A stretch of DNA of 64,000 nt from Alteromonas indica (GTDB lineage: Bacteria > Pseudomonadota > Gammaproteobacteria > Enterobacterales > Alteromonadaceae), in contig PYVY01000008.1 of NCBI GenBank assembly GCA_003056425.1, positions 165,337 to 229,336 of the forward strand, written 5' to 3'. The position numbers were made by a program, and so were the translations under genes. Below, in pieces: positions 35,615-45,767 of this stretch; the first letter of the stretch is position 1, and each line of letters starts with the position of its first letter. The notes beneath the pieces are model-generated. The model was not told the DNA's origin. It saw only the letters and a program-made list of their open reading frames with translations, and did no database searches.

Positions 35615-36638
35615 ACAACGATATTTGCAAAAAATTCCCGTGGCCAGCGCTATAGGCTTACCCAGGGTACATCGCATTGTCGGGGGCGTTATTTGCACCG
35701 GTATTGTACTCACTGCACTGCTACTGTGGTTTATGCCCTGGACCCAAACGGCTATGGGCCAGGGCAGTGTGGATTCGCTGAACCCGGCAGAGCGAACGCA
35801 GGCTATATCGGCGTTGGTCTCAGGCCAAATCAAACAGTGGCATGTTCGTGAAGGCAGTCAGTTAAAAAAGGGCGACCCTATTGTGACCCTGATTGACGTT
35901 GACGAAGAGCTGGTAGAAAAGCTGCAAGGTCAGCTAGATGCCGCGAATGCTGCGCACCAGGCCAATATCAGTGCGGTAAGTAATGCCAGGAATAATCTAC
36001 AACGTCAGCAAGCGCTGTTAAGCGATGGCGTAGTGTCGGCAAAAACCGTAGAAACCGCGCAAATTAAGTTGCAGGAGCTTAATGCCAAACTGGCTAAAAG
36101 CCAGTCCGAGATTAATACCGCCAGTATGGCGTTATCTCGCCAGCGTACGCAAACCAAAATTGCTCCCACAGATGGCATCGTGGTCAGGCTGTATGCTGGG
36201 GGGCCTTCAACCTATGTGAAAGCTGGCGATGTATTAGGGCAATTTATACCCACCGGGGTAGAACGAACGGTGAGGATTGCCGTGAATGGCATGGACGCGC
36301 CGTTAATTAAAGCTGGTGATACTGCTCGCTTGCAATTTGACGGGTGGCCCGTCTTTCAGTTTAGCGGCTGGCCAGAAGCATCGTTGGGCACATTTGCCGG
36401 TCAGGTCATGTATGTTGAGCCGGTAGCCGATCCCAGCGGTCAGTTTTTTGTGTGGATAAAACCCGACGAAACCGCCTTGCCCTGGCCCGATGAGCGGGTG
36501 ATACGCTTTGGCAGCCGGGTAAAGGCTTGGATTCTGTTAGATGAAGTCAGATTGGGCTACGAATTATGGCGCCAGTTAAACAACTTCCCGCCTAAACCCG
36601 CCAGCGAGTTACAGGTTCAGGGGGGGAAAAGTGAATAG
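35601..36638 (+). CDS. HlyD-family membrane fusion protein
   Basis: 345 residues from ATG 35,601 (MQTNEQRYLQKIPVAS), which overlaps the end of the ABC gene. One membrane helix (~26-48), a lipoyl-like half (SGQIKQWHVREGSQLKKGDP), a helical hairpin of ~90 residues and the second half (IAPTDGIVVRLYAGG). Bridges the inner-membrane exporter and an outer-membrane channel. Overlaps the TolC-type gene by 8 bases, so all three genes are coupled. Confidence 0.9.
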   Translation: MQTNEQRYLQKIPVASAIGLPRVHRIVGGVICTGIVLTALLLWFMPWTQTAMGQGSVDSLNPAERTQAISALVSGQIKQWHVREGSQLKKGDPIVTLIDVDEELVEKLQGQLDAANAAHQANISAVSNARNNLQRQQALLSDGVVSAKTVETAQIKLQELNAKLAKSQSEINTASMALSRQRTQTKIAPTDGIVVRLYAGGPSTYVKAGDVLGQFIPTGVERTVRIAVNGMDAPLIKAGDTARLQFDGWPVFQFSGWPEASLGTFAGQVMYVEPVADPSGQFFVWIKPDETALPWPDERVIRFGSRVKAWILLDEVRLGYELWRQLNNFPPKPASELQVQGGKSE

Positions 36639-38070
36639 GTTAAAGGCAACGATATTGGCCGGGGTGTTAGCCTCGGGGGCGGTCCAGGCAGAGGGATTAC
36701 AGTTACAGGATATTCTGCAACAGGTGATTAGCCAGCACCCCAAAACGGCCGCTATGCGCGAGGAAGGTTTGCAGCAACAGGCGAAAATACGCAAAGCAGA
36801 GGCCGAATTCGACCCGTATTTTAGCCAAAAGGTCAGTAGTCGGGTGTCGGGGTATTACGATGGCAATGTGCTGACCACTGAACTTAGTAAACCGCTAAGC
36901 GAGATGGGCGCGCGGCTTTATACCCGTTACGCGCTGGCGGAAGGCAGCTTCCCGGTTTATGAAGCCCAATACGACACACTTTCTGCAGGTGAAGTCAGTG
37001 TGGGCATCGCATTTTCCTTATTGCAAGGTCGCCAGACTGATGAGCGGCGAACCGGATTACGCACCGCAGGGTATGCTTTGCAACAGTGGCAAGCGCGTTA
37101 TCGGGCGTTATTAAATGACCAGCTTTATCAGGCTACCAGCACTTACCTTAAATGGTATGAAAGTTCATTAAAGCGGCAGGCGCTAGCGGCTATGATGAAA
37201 ACGTTAAGTGGGAGCGAAAAGGCGCTGCAACGTCGTGTAGAACAGGGTGACGCCGCCCAAATGACGTTGGACGAATTCAGCTCCAACACACTGGAAATAG
37301 AGCTGTTACAGGCGGATACCCAGCAATTGCAAGCAATGACTCAGGCCAAGCTCGATTATTATATAACCACGCCTGAGCCGCTGGCTGCACCAGGCACTAC
37401 GCGTCAGCAATGGCCCTTTTTCATCAATGCTACGCGGTTAAGTGATTTGCAGCGCCAATTAGCGAAACACCCTTTGCAACAAGTGCTGATGACTGATTTG
37501 CAGACCAGCCGGGCGCAGCTAACGCTGGCCCAAAATACTCTGTTGCCAACCTTAGATATACAGGCTTCGGTGGCGCGGGATATTGGTAGCGGACCTGCTA
37601 ATCTTGACGGCACCGAAAGTAAGCTGGGGTTAAATTTTTCCTATCCTTTAGGGAACCGAAAAGGGCGGGCCGAACAGCAAATTCAGCAAGCAAAAATACG
37701 CCAGACCGAGTTTAAGATCACGGATTTACAACAGCAGTTAATGCAACAGTTTCAGGCCGCGGTGGCACGGTGGGAGCAGTCGCGCCGGGTGCTGACGTTA
37801 CGCCAGCAAGCTAGTGAGTTGGCAGCACGCTTACAGCGGGCCGAGCAAGCCCGGTTTGATTCAGGTGACGCAGATATGTTTGTTTTAAACGCACGTCAAA
37901 ATAAACTGATCAAAGCGCGAATGGACGCCATCAGCGCCCACGTTAGCCAGCGGCAGGCGGAGTTGGACCTATTTTACGCCGCTGCAGCGTTGGATAGTCT
38001 GGCCTTGCAGCCATCAGACCACGCTCCATTGCTTAACCAACCGACGCGGTCAGCGGCGGGCCAAAATTAA
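36631..38070 (+). CDS. TolC-family outer-membrane efflux protein
   Basis: 479 residues from GTG 36,631 within the end of the HlyD gene. Signal peptide (MNRLKATILAGVLASGAVQA) and two repeats of the outer-membrane efflux domain, with long helical segments rich in Q, L and A (e.g. QQLQAMTQAKLDYY). Forms the exit duct of the export system. Its last 38 bases overlap the 3' end of the convergent halogenase-like gene. Confidence 0.9.
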   Translation: MNRLKATILAGVLASGAVQAEGLQLQDILQQVISQHPKTAAMREEGLQQQAKIRKAEAEFDPYFSQKVSSRVSGYYDGNVLTTELSKPLSEMGARLYTRYALAEGSFPVYEAQYDTLSAGEVSVGIAFSLLQGRQTDERRTGLRTAGYALQQWQARYRALLNDQLYQATSTYLKWYESSLKRQALAAMMKTLSGSEKALQRRVEQGDAAQMTLDEFSSNTLEIELLQADTQQLQAMTQAKLDYYITTPEPLAAPGTTRQQWPFFINATRLSDLQRQLAKHPLQQVLMTDLQTSRAQLTLAQNTLLPTLDIQASVARDIGSGPANLDGTESKLGLNFSYPLGNRKGRAEQQIQQAKIRQTEFKITDLQQQLMQQFQAAVARWEQSRRVLTLRQQASELAARLQRAEQARFDSGDADMFVLNARQNKLIKARMDAISAHVSQRQAELDLFYAAAALDSLALQPSDHAPLLNQPTRSAAGQN

Positions 38071-39523
38071 GCAGACAGCCATCAAAAAAAGTCGCCAGCT
38101 GATGCTCGCTAAACATATCTGCGCCGCCCGGCTGTTGGGCGGCTAACGGCGGAAAGGTCCCATAGCCTGCTAACAGGCAGTGCCAAGATGTACTGTTGAA
38201 ATGACTGTGCTGGTGGCGTTGTTGTAGGTGAGCAGCGAGATCTTTGCCCCGGTACCAGGTATCCAGTAATTGCAGTAAGGGTTCTGATAACTGCATATTG
38301 TTACGGTTATCTACCCAGTACGCAGAGTCATGCCGGGTGTTAAGCTTATAGTGCGCCACAATGTAGTCACGGACATTAGCAAACTGTCCGCGTATATACT
38401 GGTTAAACGCGTCAGCCTCCTGGTGGGTAAAATTACCTTTTATATAATGTTTACAAAACGCGTTGATTGACAACTGCACCAGGTACAATGCGGTTGCCTC
38501 TAATGGTTCGATAAAGCCCTGCGCCAATCCCAGTGCCAGACAGTTCTTAAACCAGTGTTGTTTGACCTGGCCTACCTTCATGGATAGATGCCGGGCTTCG
38601 GCTTGGCCGTCAACCACCCTAAGATGCTGTCTAAGCTCGGTTTCTGCTGCATCTGCGCTTAGATAATCATCGCTGTATACATAGCCGTTACCGGTACGAT
38701 GCTGCAAAGGTATCTGCCACGCCCAGCCACTACTTAACGCGGTAGACCGGGTTTCTACCTGCGGCCTTGCGGGGGCCGCTGTGGCAATTACCACTGCTTT
38801 GTTGTTAAACAGGTTTGCAGCAAAAGGCTCAAACGGCACTTTTAAGGTTTGTTGCAGTAGTAACCCGCGAAAGCCGGTGCAATCGATAAACATGTCAGCG
38901 CTATGGCACTGCCCCTTAGTGTCGATAAGAGTTTTCAAGCTGCCGTCAGGATGGGTTTGCGCAGCCTCGATGGTACAGTTAATATGCTCGACGCCCTGAT
39001 GTAGGGCATGTTGTTTTAAAAACGCCCCCAGCAGGGCAGCATCAAAATGATAGCCATATTCAATTCTAAATGGAAAGTTGGGCGGGGTAGAGGGGGAAAA
39101 GCCTGCTTGGCCGAGGTAACTGTTAAACAAAAATTTGTCAGGGCGGGTGGTAACGTCCAGCCCCAGTCGGCGGGTATGGCAATTCACCTGAAACGGCCTT
39201 TCGCTATAGCTGTCTAACTGTGAAATAAACGGATGTCGATAGCTATCGATACCCGATTGGGGGCTCCAGCCGCGAAACTCTATACCCACCTTATAGGTCG
39301 CCTGACAGGCCGGCATCCACTGCTCATCGGTAATACCCAGCTCGCGGAAAAACTGTTTTAATGTGGGGGTTGAGCCTTCACCTACGCCAACGGTGGCTAT
39401 ATCTGAAGATTCCAGCAAGGTAATACGTACCGGATGCGCAGCCAGTTGGTGGGCCAGTAAATTTGCCGCCATCCAGCCTGCGGTGCCGCCCCCGGCGATT
39501 ATAATGTGGTGAGGCTGGGTCAT
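38033..39523 (-). CDS. Tryptophan-halogenase-like flavoprotein (1)
   Basis: 496 residues. N-terminal FAD-binding GGGTAGWMAANLLA (11-24). The WxWxIP signature appears as SGWAWQIPLQHR, and the conserved lysine of the halogenase tunnel is present in ATYKVGIEFRGW. GFIEPLEATALYL carries the conserved glutamate. This is the PF04820 family; homologues linked to TonB receptors are common in marine Gammaproteobacteria and Caulobacteria and often have unknown substrates. Ten bases after halogenase-like gene 2, so the two form one operon. Whether it halogenates is not shown by sequence. Confidence 0.88.
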   Translation of the reverse strand: MTQPHHIIIAGGGTAGWMAANLLAHQLAAHPVRITLLESSDIATVGVGEGSTPTLKQFFRELGITDEQWMPACQATYKVGIEFRGWSPQSGIDSYRHPFISQLDSYSERPFQVNCHTRRLGLDVTTRPDKFLFNSYLGQAGFSPSTPPNFPFRIEYGYHFDAALLGAFLKQHALHQGVEHINCTIEAAQTHPDGSLKTLIDTKGQCHSADMFIDCTGFRGLLLQQTLKVPFEPFAANLFNNKAVVIATAAPARPQVETRSTALSSGWAWQIPLQHRTGNGYVYSDDYLSADAAETELRQHLRVVDGQAEARHLSMKVGQVKQHWFKNCLALGLAQGFIEPLEATALYLVQLSINAFCKHYIKGNFTHQEADAFNQYIRGQFANVRDYIVAHYKLNTRHDSAYWVDNRNNMQLSEPLLQLLDTWYRGKDLAAHLQQRHQHSHFNSTSWHCLLAGYGTFPPLAAQQPGGADMFSEHQLATFFDGCLLNFGPPLTASVG

Positions 39524-39533
39524 TACGCCGGGC

Positions 39534-41024
39534 TCATTTTACAGTGGTAAAACGGGCGAGGAAATCATCATGGCTCAGCATCTGGCTAAGAGGCTGCTGC
39601 TTGGCGTGGTAAATTTTGCCCATAATATCCAGAATAGCGGCGTCTGAATGCTCATCAGCGCTGGGATGGTAGCCGGTAGGTGTAATTCCCTGACCCATCA
39701 TTACTTGCACCCAGGAGGCATCTCTGAACATATCATTGTGCTCATTAAATACGGTGGCGGTATCTTTAAACGCGGCAATTTTCTGCGCCAGTCTGTCCGG
39801 TAAGGTTAAGCGTTGCATATCCTGCCAAAAATCCGAATCGGTACGCTCGTTCAAGTGGTAATGCAGGATAATAAAATCACGGATGGTCTCATATTCCTGC
39901 TGGGAGTCCTGATTGTACAGGGTTTGCGCCGAAGGATTAATTCCCTGATTGGGGAACATTTTAAGTAACCTGACGATACCAGACTGGATAAGATGAATAC
40001 TGGTTGACTCTAAAGGCTCTAAAAAGCCGCTGGAAAGCCCTATACCCACCACATTTTTTGCCCACTGCCTGGAGGTTCGGCCGGTTTTAAAACGAATTGT
40101 GCGGGGAGTATCCAGCGCCTCAGTGTCCAGGTTGCCCATAAGTGTATCGTGCGCGGTGCTTTCATCCATATACGAGGAACTATACACAATACCATTGCCG
40201 TTACGATGGGTTAGCGGGATCCGCCATTGCCAGCCAACTTTGTGAGCAATACTGCGGGTATAAGGGGCGCTGGTAGCATGGCGCTGCGACGGCACCGCCA
40301 GGGCGCTATCAGCACATAGCCAATGTGACCAGTCCTCGTAGGGGACACCCAGTGCCTGTTGCAGCAGCAAGCCACGCATTCCGGTACAATCAATAAATAA
40401 ATCGCCTTTAAGCTGCGTCCCATCTTGTAATTGCAGAGCTTCAATAAACCCAGTCTGGGCGTTTTGGGCTACGTGCGCAATGGTCCCTTCAACACGCTTT
40501 ACACCAGCCTGTTCGGCCAGGCGGCGCAGGAATTGGCCGTAGAGGGACGAATCGAAATGATAGGCGTAACCCATCTGATAAACCGGGTTGTCAGTCTGAA
40601 TCTTATTAAATCTGCCAGCTTTACAACTTAAGTAGTTTAAGTCGAAATCCCAGAGCGACTGACTAAGGCCTGCCTGTTTGGCCCTGAGCCAAAAATGCTG
40701 AAACCCGCAAAAACCAAGGGTGGCGCCGGGCGCGCCAAAGGTATGATAGTAAGTTTCGTCTGGTACCCGCCAGTTCTCAAACGCAATAGCCAGCTTAATC
40801 GTGCCATGGGTTTCACGTAAAAAGGCCTTTTCATCCAGGCCAAGAAATTGATTGAAGGTTTGAATGGGCGGGATAGTTGCCTCACCCACACCTATGGTGC
40901 CGATATCCGGCGATTCAACTAATTCAATCTCTAACTGCGGCAATACTTTTTTTAGCAGGGCGGCACTCATCCATCCTGCGGTCCCGCCACCGGCAACGAC
41001 AACTTTACGAATAGGGTTAGGCAT
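39534..41024 (-). CDS. Tryptophan-halogenase-like flavoprotein (2)
   Basis: 496 residues, a paralogue of the following gene. FAD motif GGGTAGWMSAALL near the N-terminus, tunnel lysine in GTIKLAIAFENW, signature VGWQWRIPLTHRNGNG, and SSGFLEPLESTSIHL with the conserved glutamate. ATG 41,024 has AAGGAATTTCCC just before it. It lies 129 bases downstream of the large TonB receptor, but a terminator-like hairpin sits between. The two enzymes probably act in sequence or as a heteromer. Confidence 0.88.
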   Translation of the reverse strand: MPNPIRKVVVAGGGTAGWMSAALLKKVLPQLEIELVESPDIGTIGVGEATIPPIQTFNQFLGLDEKAFLRETHGTIKLAIAFENWRVPDETYYHTFGAPGATLGFCGFQHFWLRAKQAGLSQSLWDFDLNYLSCKAGRFNKIQTDNPVYQMGYAYHFDSSLYGQFLRRLAEQAGVKRVEGTIAHVAQNAQTGFIEALQLQDGTQLKGDLFIDCTGMRGLLLQQALGVPYEDWSHWLCADSALAVPSQRHATSAPYTRSIAHKVGWQWRIPLTHRNGNGIVYSSSYMDESTAHDTLMGNLDTEALDTPRTIRFKTGRTSRQWAKNVVGIGLSSGFLEPLESTSIHLIQSGIVRLLKMFPNQGINPSAQTLYNQDSQQEYETIRDFIILHYHLNERTDSDFWQDMQRLTLPDRLAQKIAAFKDTATVFNEHNDMFRDASWVQVMMGQGITPTGYHPSADEHSDAAILDIMGKIYHAKQQPLSQMLSHDDFLARFTTVK

Positions 41025-41111
41025 GGGAAATTCCTTGATTTTACAACGTCTTTACTTGGCTTTTGACTCTAGATAAAAAAGCCGCAAAAGCAAAGTAAAA
41101 AACCAAATAAA

Positions 41112-41138
41112 ACGCCCCACCGGGATACGGTAGGGCGT
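41112..41138 (-). terminator. Terminator after the TonB receptor
   Basis: On the minus strand: ACGCCCTACCGTATCCCGGT then GGGGCGTTTTATTT. A GC-rich stem with one mismatch and a short T-rich tract, fifteen bases after the receptor stop. Partial read-through into the halogenase genes is possible. Confidence 0.75.
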
Positions 41139-41152
41139 CTATTTATTAGCGC

Positions 41153-44071
41153 TTAGTAAAACGAGTAGTTAAAGTTAAGCAGATAGGATGGACCGAATTC
41201 ACGCCGTAAAGTGACCAGACCGTTTTCATCACGGGTCTCTTCTTCTTCATCGGTCAAGTTAGAGCCTTGTAATGAAATACGTAAGCCTTCCAGGTATTCA
41301 ATACCTGAGCCTTCAAAGTCATAGCTTATCTGACCGTCAACCTGGGTTATCGCACTACGGGTCGCTTCTTCAATTTTATTAGAACCGCCACGCTCGTAAG
41401 TAAAGTACTCAGACCGCTTAGTGGCCGCAAAACGAATCTCGAAGCCGTTCATTTCATAGTAAGCAGTTAACGAATAAACCCGATCGGATTGCCCGGCGAT
41501 TGGCGTGCCATCATCTAGCTCAGCATCAATAAAGGTCGCGGAACCCGCTAAACCAAAGCCTTCTAATGAGTCAGCCAGCATGCTCAACGGTACCTGAGCA
41601 GTCATTTCAGCCCCTTTTACGGAACCAGTTAAACCATCTTCGAAGAACGAGAAAGTACCGGTATCCGGTGGCGTCAGGTATGTACCCGCCGCGTAAGTGG
41701 TCCCATCAGGGCCAACCAGGCCGTCAGCGCCGACAGTGCGATCATGGAAGCCAGGAATAAAGTAGTTGGCGCCCTCATTAGTAACATCGTTGGTAAAGTC
41801 GATAGTTTGATTACCGTCACGTGTCCAGTTAACCAGGTCTTTGTAAAACAATGCCAGCGACAGATAACCTTCGTTTTCAAAATAGTTCTCAAACGACAAA
41901 TCGAAGTTGTTAGCCTCTAACGGACGCAAACGAGGGTTACCCTGGAATTTAGACCAAGGCGAACCATATTCATCTACCGCTTCCTGGTTGTTAGGGATAG
42001 CTATCAGATTAATGTTCTGATCAAACTTCACAAAACCGGATGCTTTCATTTGATCGATGCGGGCCCGGCTAATAGTTTTTGATGCTGCGAAGCGCACATA
42101 ACGGTTTTCCGCTACTTCTACACTCAGGTTAAAGCTGGGTAGAAAATGCGAATAATCTTCTTCAATATCTATCAGACAATCGGCATCGATAGCGCCATCA
42201 TTATCCGCATCGCACACTTTGAAATTGGAACCTACAATACCGATGTAACCGGTAGAGCTTTGATCCGTTTGTACATATTGAGCGCCAATATTACCGGTGA
42301 CAAAGAAATCGCCCACTTCAGTTTCAAAATCAAATTTTGCGAACAGGGTGGTTACTTCTTCATTGATCTCATAAGTATCCCCTAACCGATCCGGCTCCAG
42401 CAGGCCCGCGTCGTTCAGGGTATATTCACCGTCATTGTAAGGCGCAAAGCCATCATAAGCGACGACGTAACCCATACCGGCCCACGTCAAGTCGGTAAGG
42501 CCGTTATATAAATAGTCTGCAGGTATAGCCTGCGAATCAGGATAAGAAGACGCGGTAGCAAAAAAGCCTTTGTTGTCTTTGCTCTTAAAGCGGTCGCTAT
42601 ACGCTACCCCCACATTAACCTTGGTTACCATTCCCCAATCTACCAAACCGAAGGTTTCCAGGCGCATAGTGGTAAGTTCTTCTTCAAAGTCAGCATAGTT
42701 TAGGAACCCATCCTGCGCATTGATATAGTTGTAATTTTCGCCATCAGCACGGAGCGCATCAGTGGCGAACTGGTCTGCCAGACTCGCCATACCACCGCCC
42801 CAGGGTTGCGGCCCGGCCAGTTGCAGCATCGTCGGATCGGCAAATGCACCCAGCCCGTTACTGTCGGTAAAGGTAATGCCATCGGGGCTCATGATGAAAT
42901 CACGGGTACGCTGATCAGCATCGGCAATAGCGGCACCGTTTCGGGCCAGACCGGAATAAGACTCACCACGTAGGTCCCGTTTGGTCGACTCGCTGTCTGC
43001 TACATCCAGCTCCACCGACCAGCTATCATTTAAATGGTAGGTCAGGTTAAGGCCATAGGTAGATAGTTCGCCGTCTTTTTGTGCCGGGTCGGTACGCAGT
43101 ACCGGGTTTGAATTTATTTGCGTCCCGGTTGAGTTTGCACCGCTGCCGTTCAGGCTGGCAGCGTCCAATTCAAACGGTTCGATAAAGCCGCGAATTACAC
43201 CAGAGTCAGAGTAATCAATGTCCAGAATATCCACGACAATATCCAGGTCATCGTTGGGCCGCCACTGAAATATACCTGAAATAGTATCACGTTCCAGCAC
43301 CCGGCTTATGGCCTGTGAATCAAGGCCTGAAGGCAGTAATGCACCATTGTTTTCGCCATAACCCCATACGCCGTATTTACGCTCATTACGAGGCGACTCA
43401 GTCGAGGCAATCGCTAGCGCTATACCAATTTTATCGTCTGCAAACTTTTCCACAAACGACAAGGCATAGCGGTGCCCGTTGTTATCAAACTCCGGGTTAT
43501 CTGAATCATTACCACCTTGCTCCAGCACCCCGGTCAATGTCAGGGTTTCCTGGGCGGCTAACGGACGAACCGTTTGTAAATCTACAGTTCCGCCAATACC
43601 CTGCACTAGCAATGATGCATCTGTGGTTTTATAAATAGTCGCACCGGTCATTATTTCAGCAGGGTACAGGTCGTATTCTACGCCCCGGTTATCACCAATC
43701 CCGATGAGTTCCCGGCCGTTTAATGACGTACCGGTGAAGTCTTCTTTAAAGCCACGCACAGAAATACCTGACGTCCGTCCACCTACGCGCTCCCCTGCCA
43801 TACCAGGCAGTCGAGCCAGCGACTCGGCAATAGACGAGTCGGGTAATTTACCAATGTCTTCAGCTGAGATAGCTTCAACAATAGATGAATTATCCATTTT
43901 CACTGCCTGCGCTCGAATAAGCGAGCCGCGGATACCTTTCACCGCAATAACTTCAACATCTTCAGCTTGTTCTGCGGCCGATGTTTCTTGTGAATATGCC
44001 TGTCCTGTCAACATTGCAGAACTAACGGCAAGGGAAAGAAGCGCTGGTTTGAACAGTCGTGTTTTCTTCAT
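41153..44071 (-). CDS. Large TonB-dependent receptor (Caulobacter type)
   Basis: 972 residues. Signal peptide (MKKTRLFKPALLSLAVSSAM), then a plug opening EDVEVIAVKGIRGSLIRAQ and IGKLPDSSIAESLARLPGM, the pattern of the TIGR01782-type receptors used for carbohydrates and similar substrates. The barrel ends in FGPSYLLNFNYSFY with a terminal aromatic. Such receptors often neighbour tryptophan-halogenase-like genes, as here. The substrate cannot be read from the sequence. The barrel lacks haem or siderophore-specific motifs I could recognise. Confidence 0.9.
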   Translation of the reverse strand: MKKTRLFKPALLSLAVSSAMLTGQAYSQETSAAEQAEDVEVIAVKGIRGSLIRAQAVKMDNSSIVEAISAEDIGKLPDSSIAESLARLPGMAGERVGGRTSGISVRGFKEDFTGTSLNGRELIGIGDNRGVEYDLYPAEIMTGATIYKTTDASLLVQGIGGTVDLQTVRPLAAQETLTLTGVLEQGGNDSDNPEFDNNGHRYALSFVEKFADDKIGIALAIASTESPRNERKYGVWGYGENNGALLPSGLDSQAISRVLERDTISGIFQWRPNDDLDIVVDILDIDYSDSGVIRGFIEPFELDAASLNGSGANSTGTQINSNPVLRTDPAQKDGELSTYGLNLTYHLNDSWSVELDVADSESTKRDLRGESYSGLARNGAAIADADQRTRDFIMSPDGITFTDSNGLGAFADPTMLQLAGPQPWGGGMASLADQFATDALRADGENYNYINAQDGFLNYADFEEELTTMRLETFGLVDWGMVTKVNVGVAYSDRFKSKDNKGFFATASSYPDSQAIPADYLYNGLTDLTWAGMGYVVAYDGFAPYNDGEYTLNDAGLLEPDRLGDTYEINEEVTTLFAKFDFETEVGDFFVTGNIGAQYVQTDQSSTGYIGIVGSNFKVCDADNDGAIDADCLIDIEEDYSHFLPSFNLSVEVAENRYVRFAASKTISRARIDQMKASGFVKFDQNINLIAIPNNQEAVDEYGSPWSKFQGNPRLRPLEANNFDLSFENYFENEGYLSLALFYKDLVNWTRDGNQTIDFTNDVTNEGANYFIPGFHDRTVGADGLVGPDGTTYAAGTYLTPPDTGTFSFFEDGLTGSVKGAEMTAQVPLSMLADSLEGFGLAGSATFIDAELDDGTPIAGQSDRVYSLTAYYEMNGFEIRFAATKRSEYFTYERGGSNKIEEATRSAITQVDGQISYDFEGSGIEYLEGLRISLQGSNLTDEEEETRDENGLVTLRREFGPSYLLNFNYSFY

Positions 44072-44305
44072 TATGTGTGCCTTTTCGAGTGCGTGTTTTT
44101 CGTAACCAATGCATTACATCGCATTAACAATAGCGGGAATGTTAATCGTACTCAAGAAAAATTAACATGAAACTTAAACCATTAAGTTCAGCTATTTCGC
44201 AGATTACAGCCATAAACCACTCTGCAGGGCAGAGCCAGCTTAATATTTTTAGAAAATAGAGTCCGGGGAATAATTGAGCGGATAAATTAAAACAGTTTAC
44301 AGGGG

Positions 44306-44333
44306 CACCAAGGGTATACGCTTACCCTTGGTG
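44306..44333 (-). terminator. Hairpin after ntrC, probable terminator
   Basis: CACCAAGGGTA and TACCCTTGGTG form a perfect 11-bp stem around a six-base loop, 21 bases past the ntrC stop. No immediate T-run follows on the minus strand (T-rich sequence comes ~20 bases later), so strength is uncertain. Confidence 0.55.
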
Positions 44334-44354
44334 GTGAAGAGGTGAGTGAAAAAG

Positions 44355-45767
44355 TTAGTGGCTGATGTCCAGCTCTTTGAGTTTACGAGTCAGCGTATTG
44401 CGTCCCCAACCTAAACGCTTGGCAGCATCCTGCTTATGCCCATGGGTATACTCCAAGGCACGTTCCAGCATGATTTTTTCAAACGTCAGCATGGCATCAT
44501 TTAAAATATTCACATTGCCTGCACGCAACTGGGAGTCTGCCCAGCTGGCCAATAACTGGGGCCAGTCACCAGCTTGCTGCTGACTTTTCTCGCTGCCCCC
44601 TTCGCTATGTATTTCGGGCGGTAAGTCAGTGGGAAGAACTTCCTGGCCGCTGGCCATGACAGTTAACCAACGTGACACGTTCTCTAATTGGCGTACGTTA
44701 CCGGGCCAGGCCAACTGACTCATCACTTTTTCGGCTTGTCGACTAAGGGTTTTGGTTTCTACATTCAGCTCTTTTGCTGCACGACGTAAAAAATGCGAGG
44801 CCAGTAAGGGAATATCTTCACGGCGCTCACTAAGAGAGGGGATATGTATGCGGATAACATTTAGCCGATGAAATAGATCCTCCCGAAACTTACCCTGGGC
44901 TACGCGCTGCTCCAGGTTCTGGTGGGTCGCGGCAATAATGCGTACATCGACAGTGACAGACTGATGGCCGCCCACCCGATAAAACTGACCATCGGCCAGT
45001 ACCCGTAACAAGCGGGTTTGCACATCCAGCGGCATATCGCCAATTTCATCCAAAAACAAGGTTCCGCCGTTGGCTTGCTCAAAACGACCTTGACGGGCGT
45101 TTTGAGCCCCGGTGAAAGCGCCTTTTTCGTGCCCGAATAACTCAGATTCCACCAGATCAGCGGGGATAGCGGCCATATTTAATGCAATGAATGGGTTAGC
45201 CGCACGTGGGCTGTGGCGATGCAAGGCATGCGCGACCAGCTCTTTACCCGTACCTGACTGGCCATTGATCAATACACTGATCGAGGAGCGCGATAAACGG
45301 CCAATGGCACGAAAGACCTCCTGCATCGCTGGTGCCTCGCCAATAATTTCTGGAGCAGGTTCCTCGGCGGGCAGTTGCTGATGCCGGGTTTGTTCGCGGG
45401 CGTGCGCTATGGCTCGCTGGGTTAGCGTAACAGCTTCATCGATATCAAAAGGTTTAGGTAAGTATTCAAAAGCCCCATTTTGATAAGCATTAACTGCACT
45501 GTCTAAGTCAGAGTGAGCGGTCATAATTATTACCGGAATCATGCTATCTACCTGATGCACTTCTTCTAGCAATGTCATGCCGTCCATTTGTGGCATGCGA
45601 ATATCCGAGATAATCACTTCCGGTGCCTGGCCGGATTGTAACTGCAGCAGTAAATCCTGAGGATTTTCAAAAGACAAACAACTGATATTGGCTGTTTGTA
45701 AGGCTTTCTGCAGTACCCATCGTATGGAGCTATCGTCATCTACAATCCAGACGGATTCATTATTCAT
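44355..45767 (-). CDS. glnG: Nitrogen regulator NtrC
   Basis: 470 residues from ATG 45,767 ([17 protein letters not shown]); the upstream extension is not receiver-like. Receiver with [13 protein letters not shown] (phospho-Asp), AAA+ domain with Walker A GQSGTGKE, sigma-54 contact motif GAFTGA and a C-terminal Fis-type helix-turn-helix ([20 protein letters not shown]). Phosphorylated NtrC activates sigma-54 promoters such as that of glnA. Overlaps the ntrB end by eight bases. Confidence 0.95.
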   Translation of the reverse strand: MNNESVWIVDDDSSIRWVLQKALQTANISCLSFENPQDLLLQLQSGQAPEVIISDIRMPQMDGMTLLEEVHQVDSMIPVIIMTAHSDLDSAVNAYQNGAFEYLPKPFDIDEAVTLTQRAIAHAREQTRHQQLPAEEPAPEIIGEAPAMQEVFRAIGRLSRSSISVLINGQSGTGKELVAHALHRHSPRAANPFIALNMAAIPADLVESELFGHEKGAFTGAQNARQGRFEQANGGTLFLDEIGDMPLDVQTRLLRVLADGQFYRVGGHQSVTVDVRIIAATHQNLEQRVAQGKFREDLFHRLNVIRIHIPSLSERREDIPLLASHFLRRAAKELNVETKTLSRQAEKVMSQLAWPGNVRQLENVSRWLTVMASGQEVLPTDLPPEIHSEGGSEKSQQQAGDWPQLLASWADSQLRAGNVNILNDAMLTFEKIMLERALEYTHGHKQDAAKRLGWGRNTLTRKLKELDISH

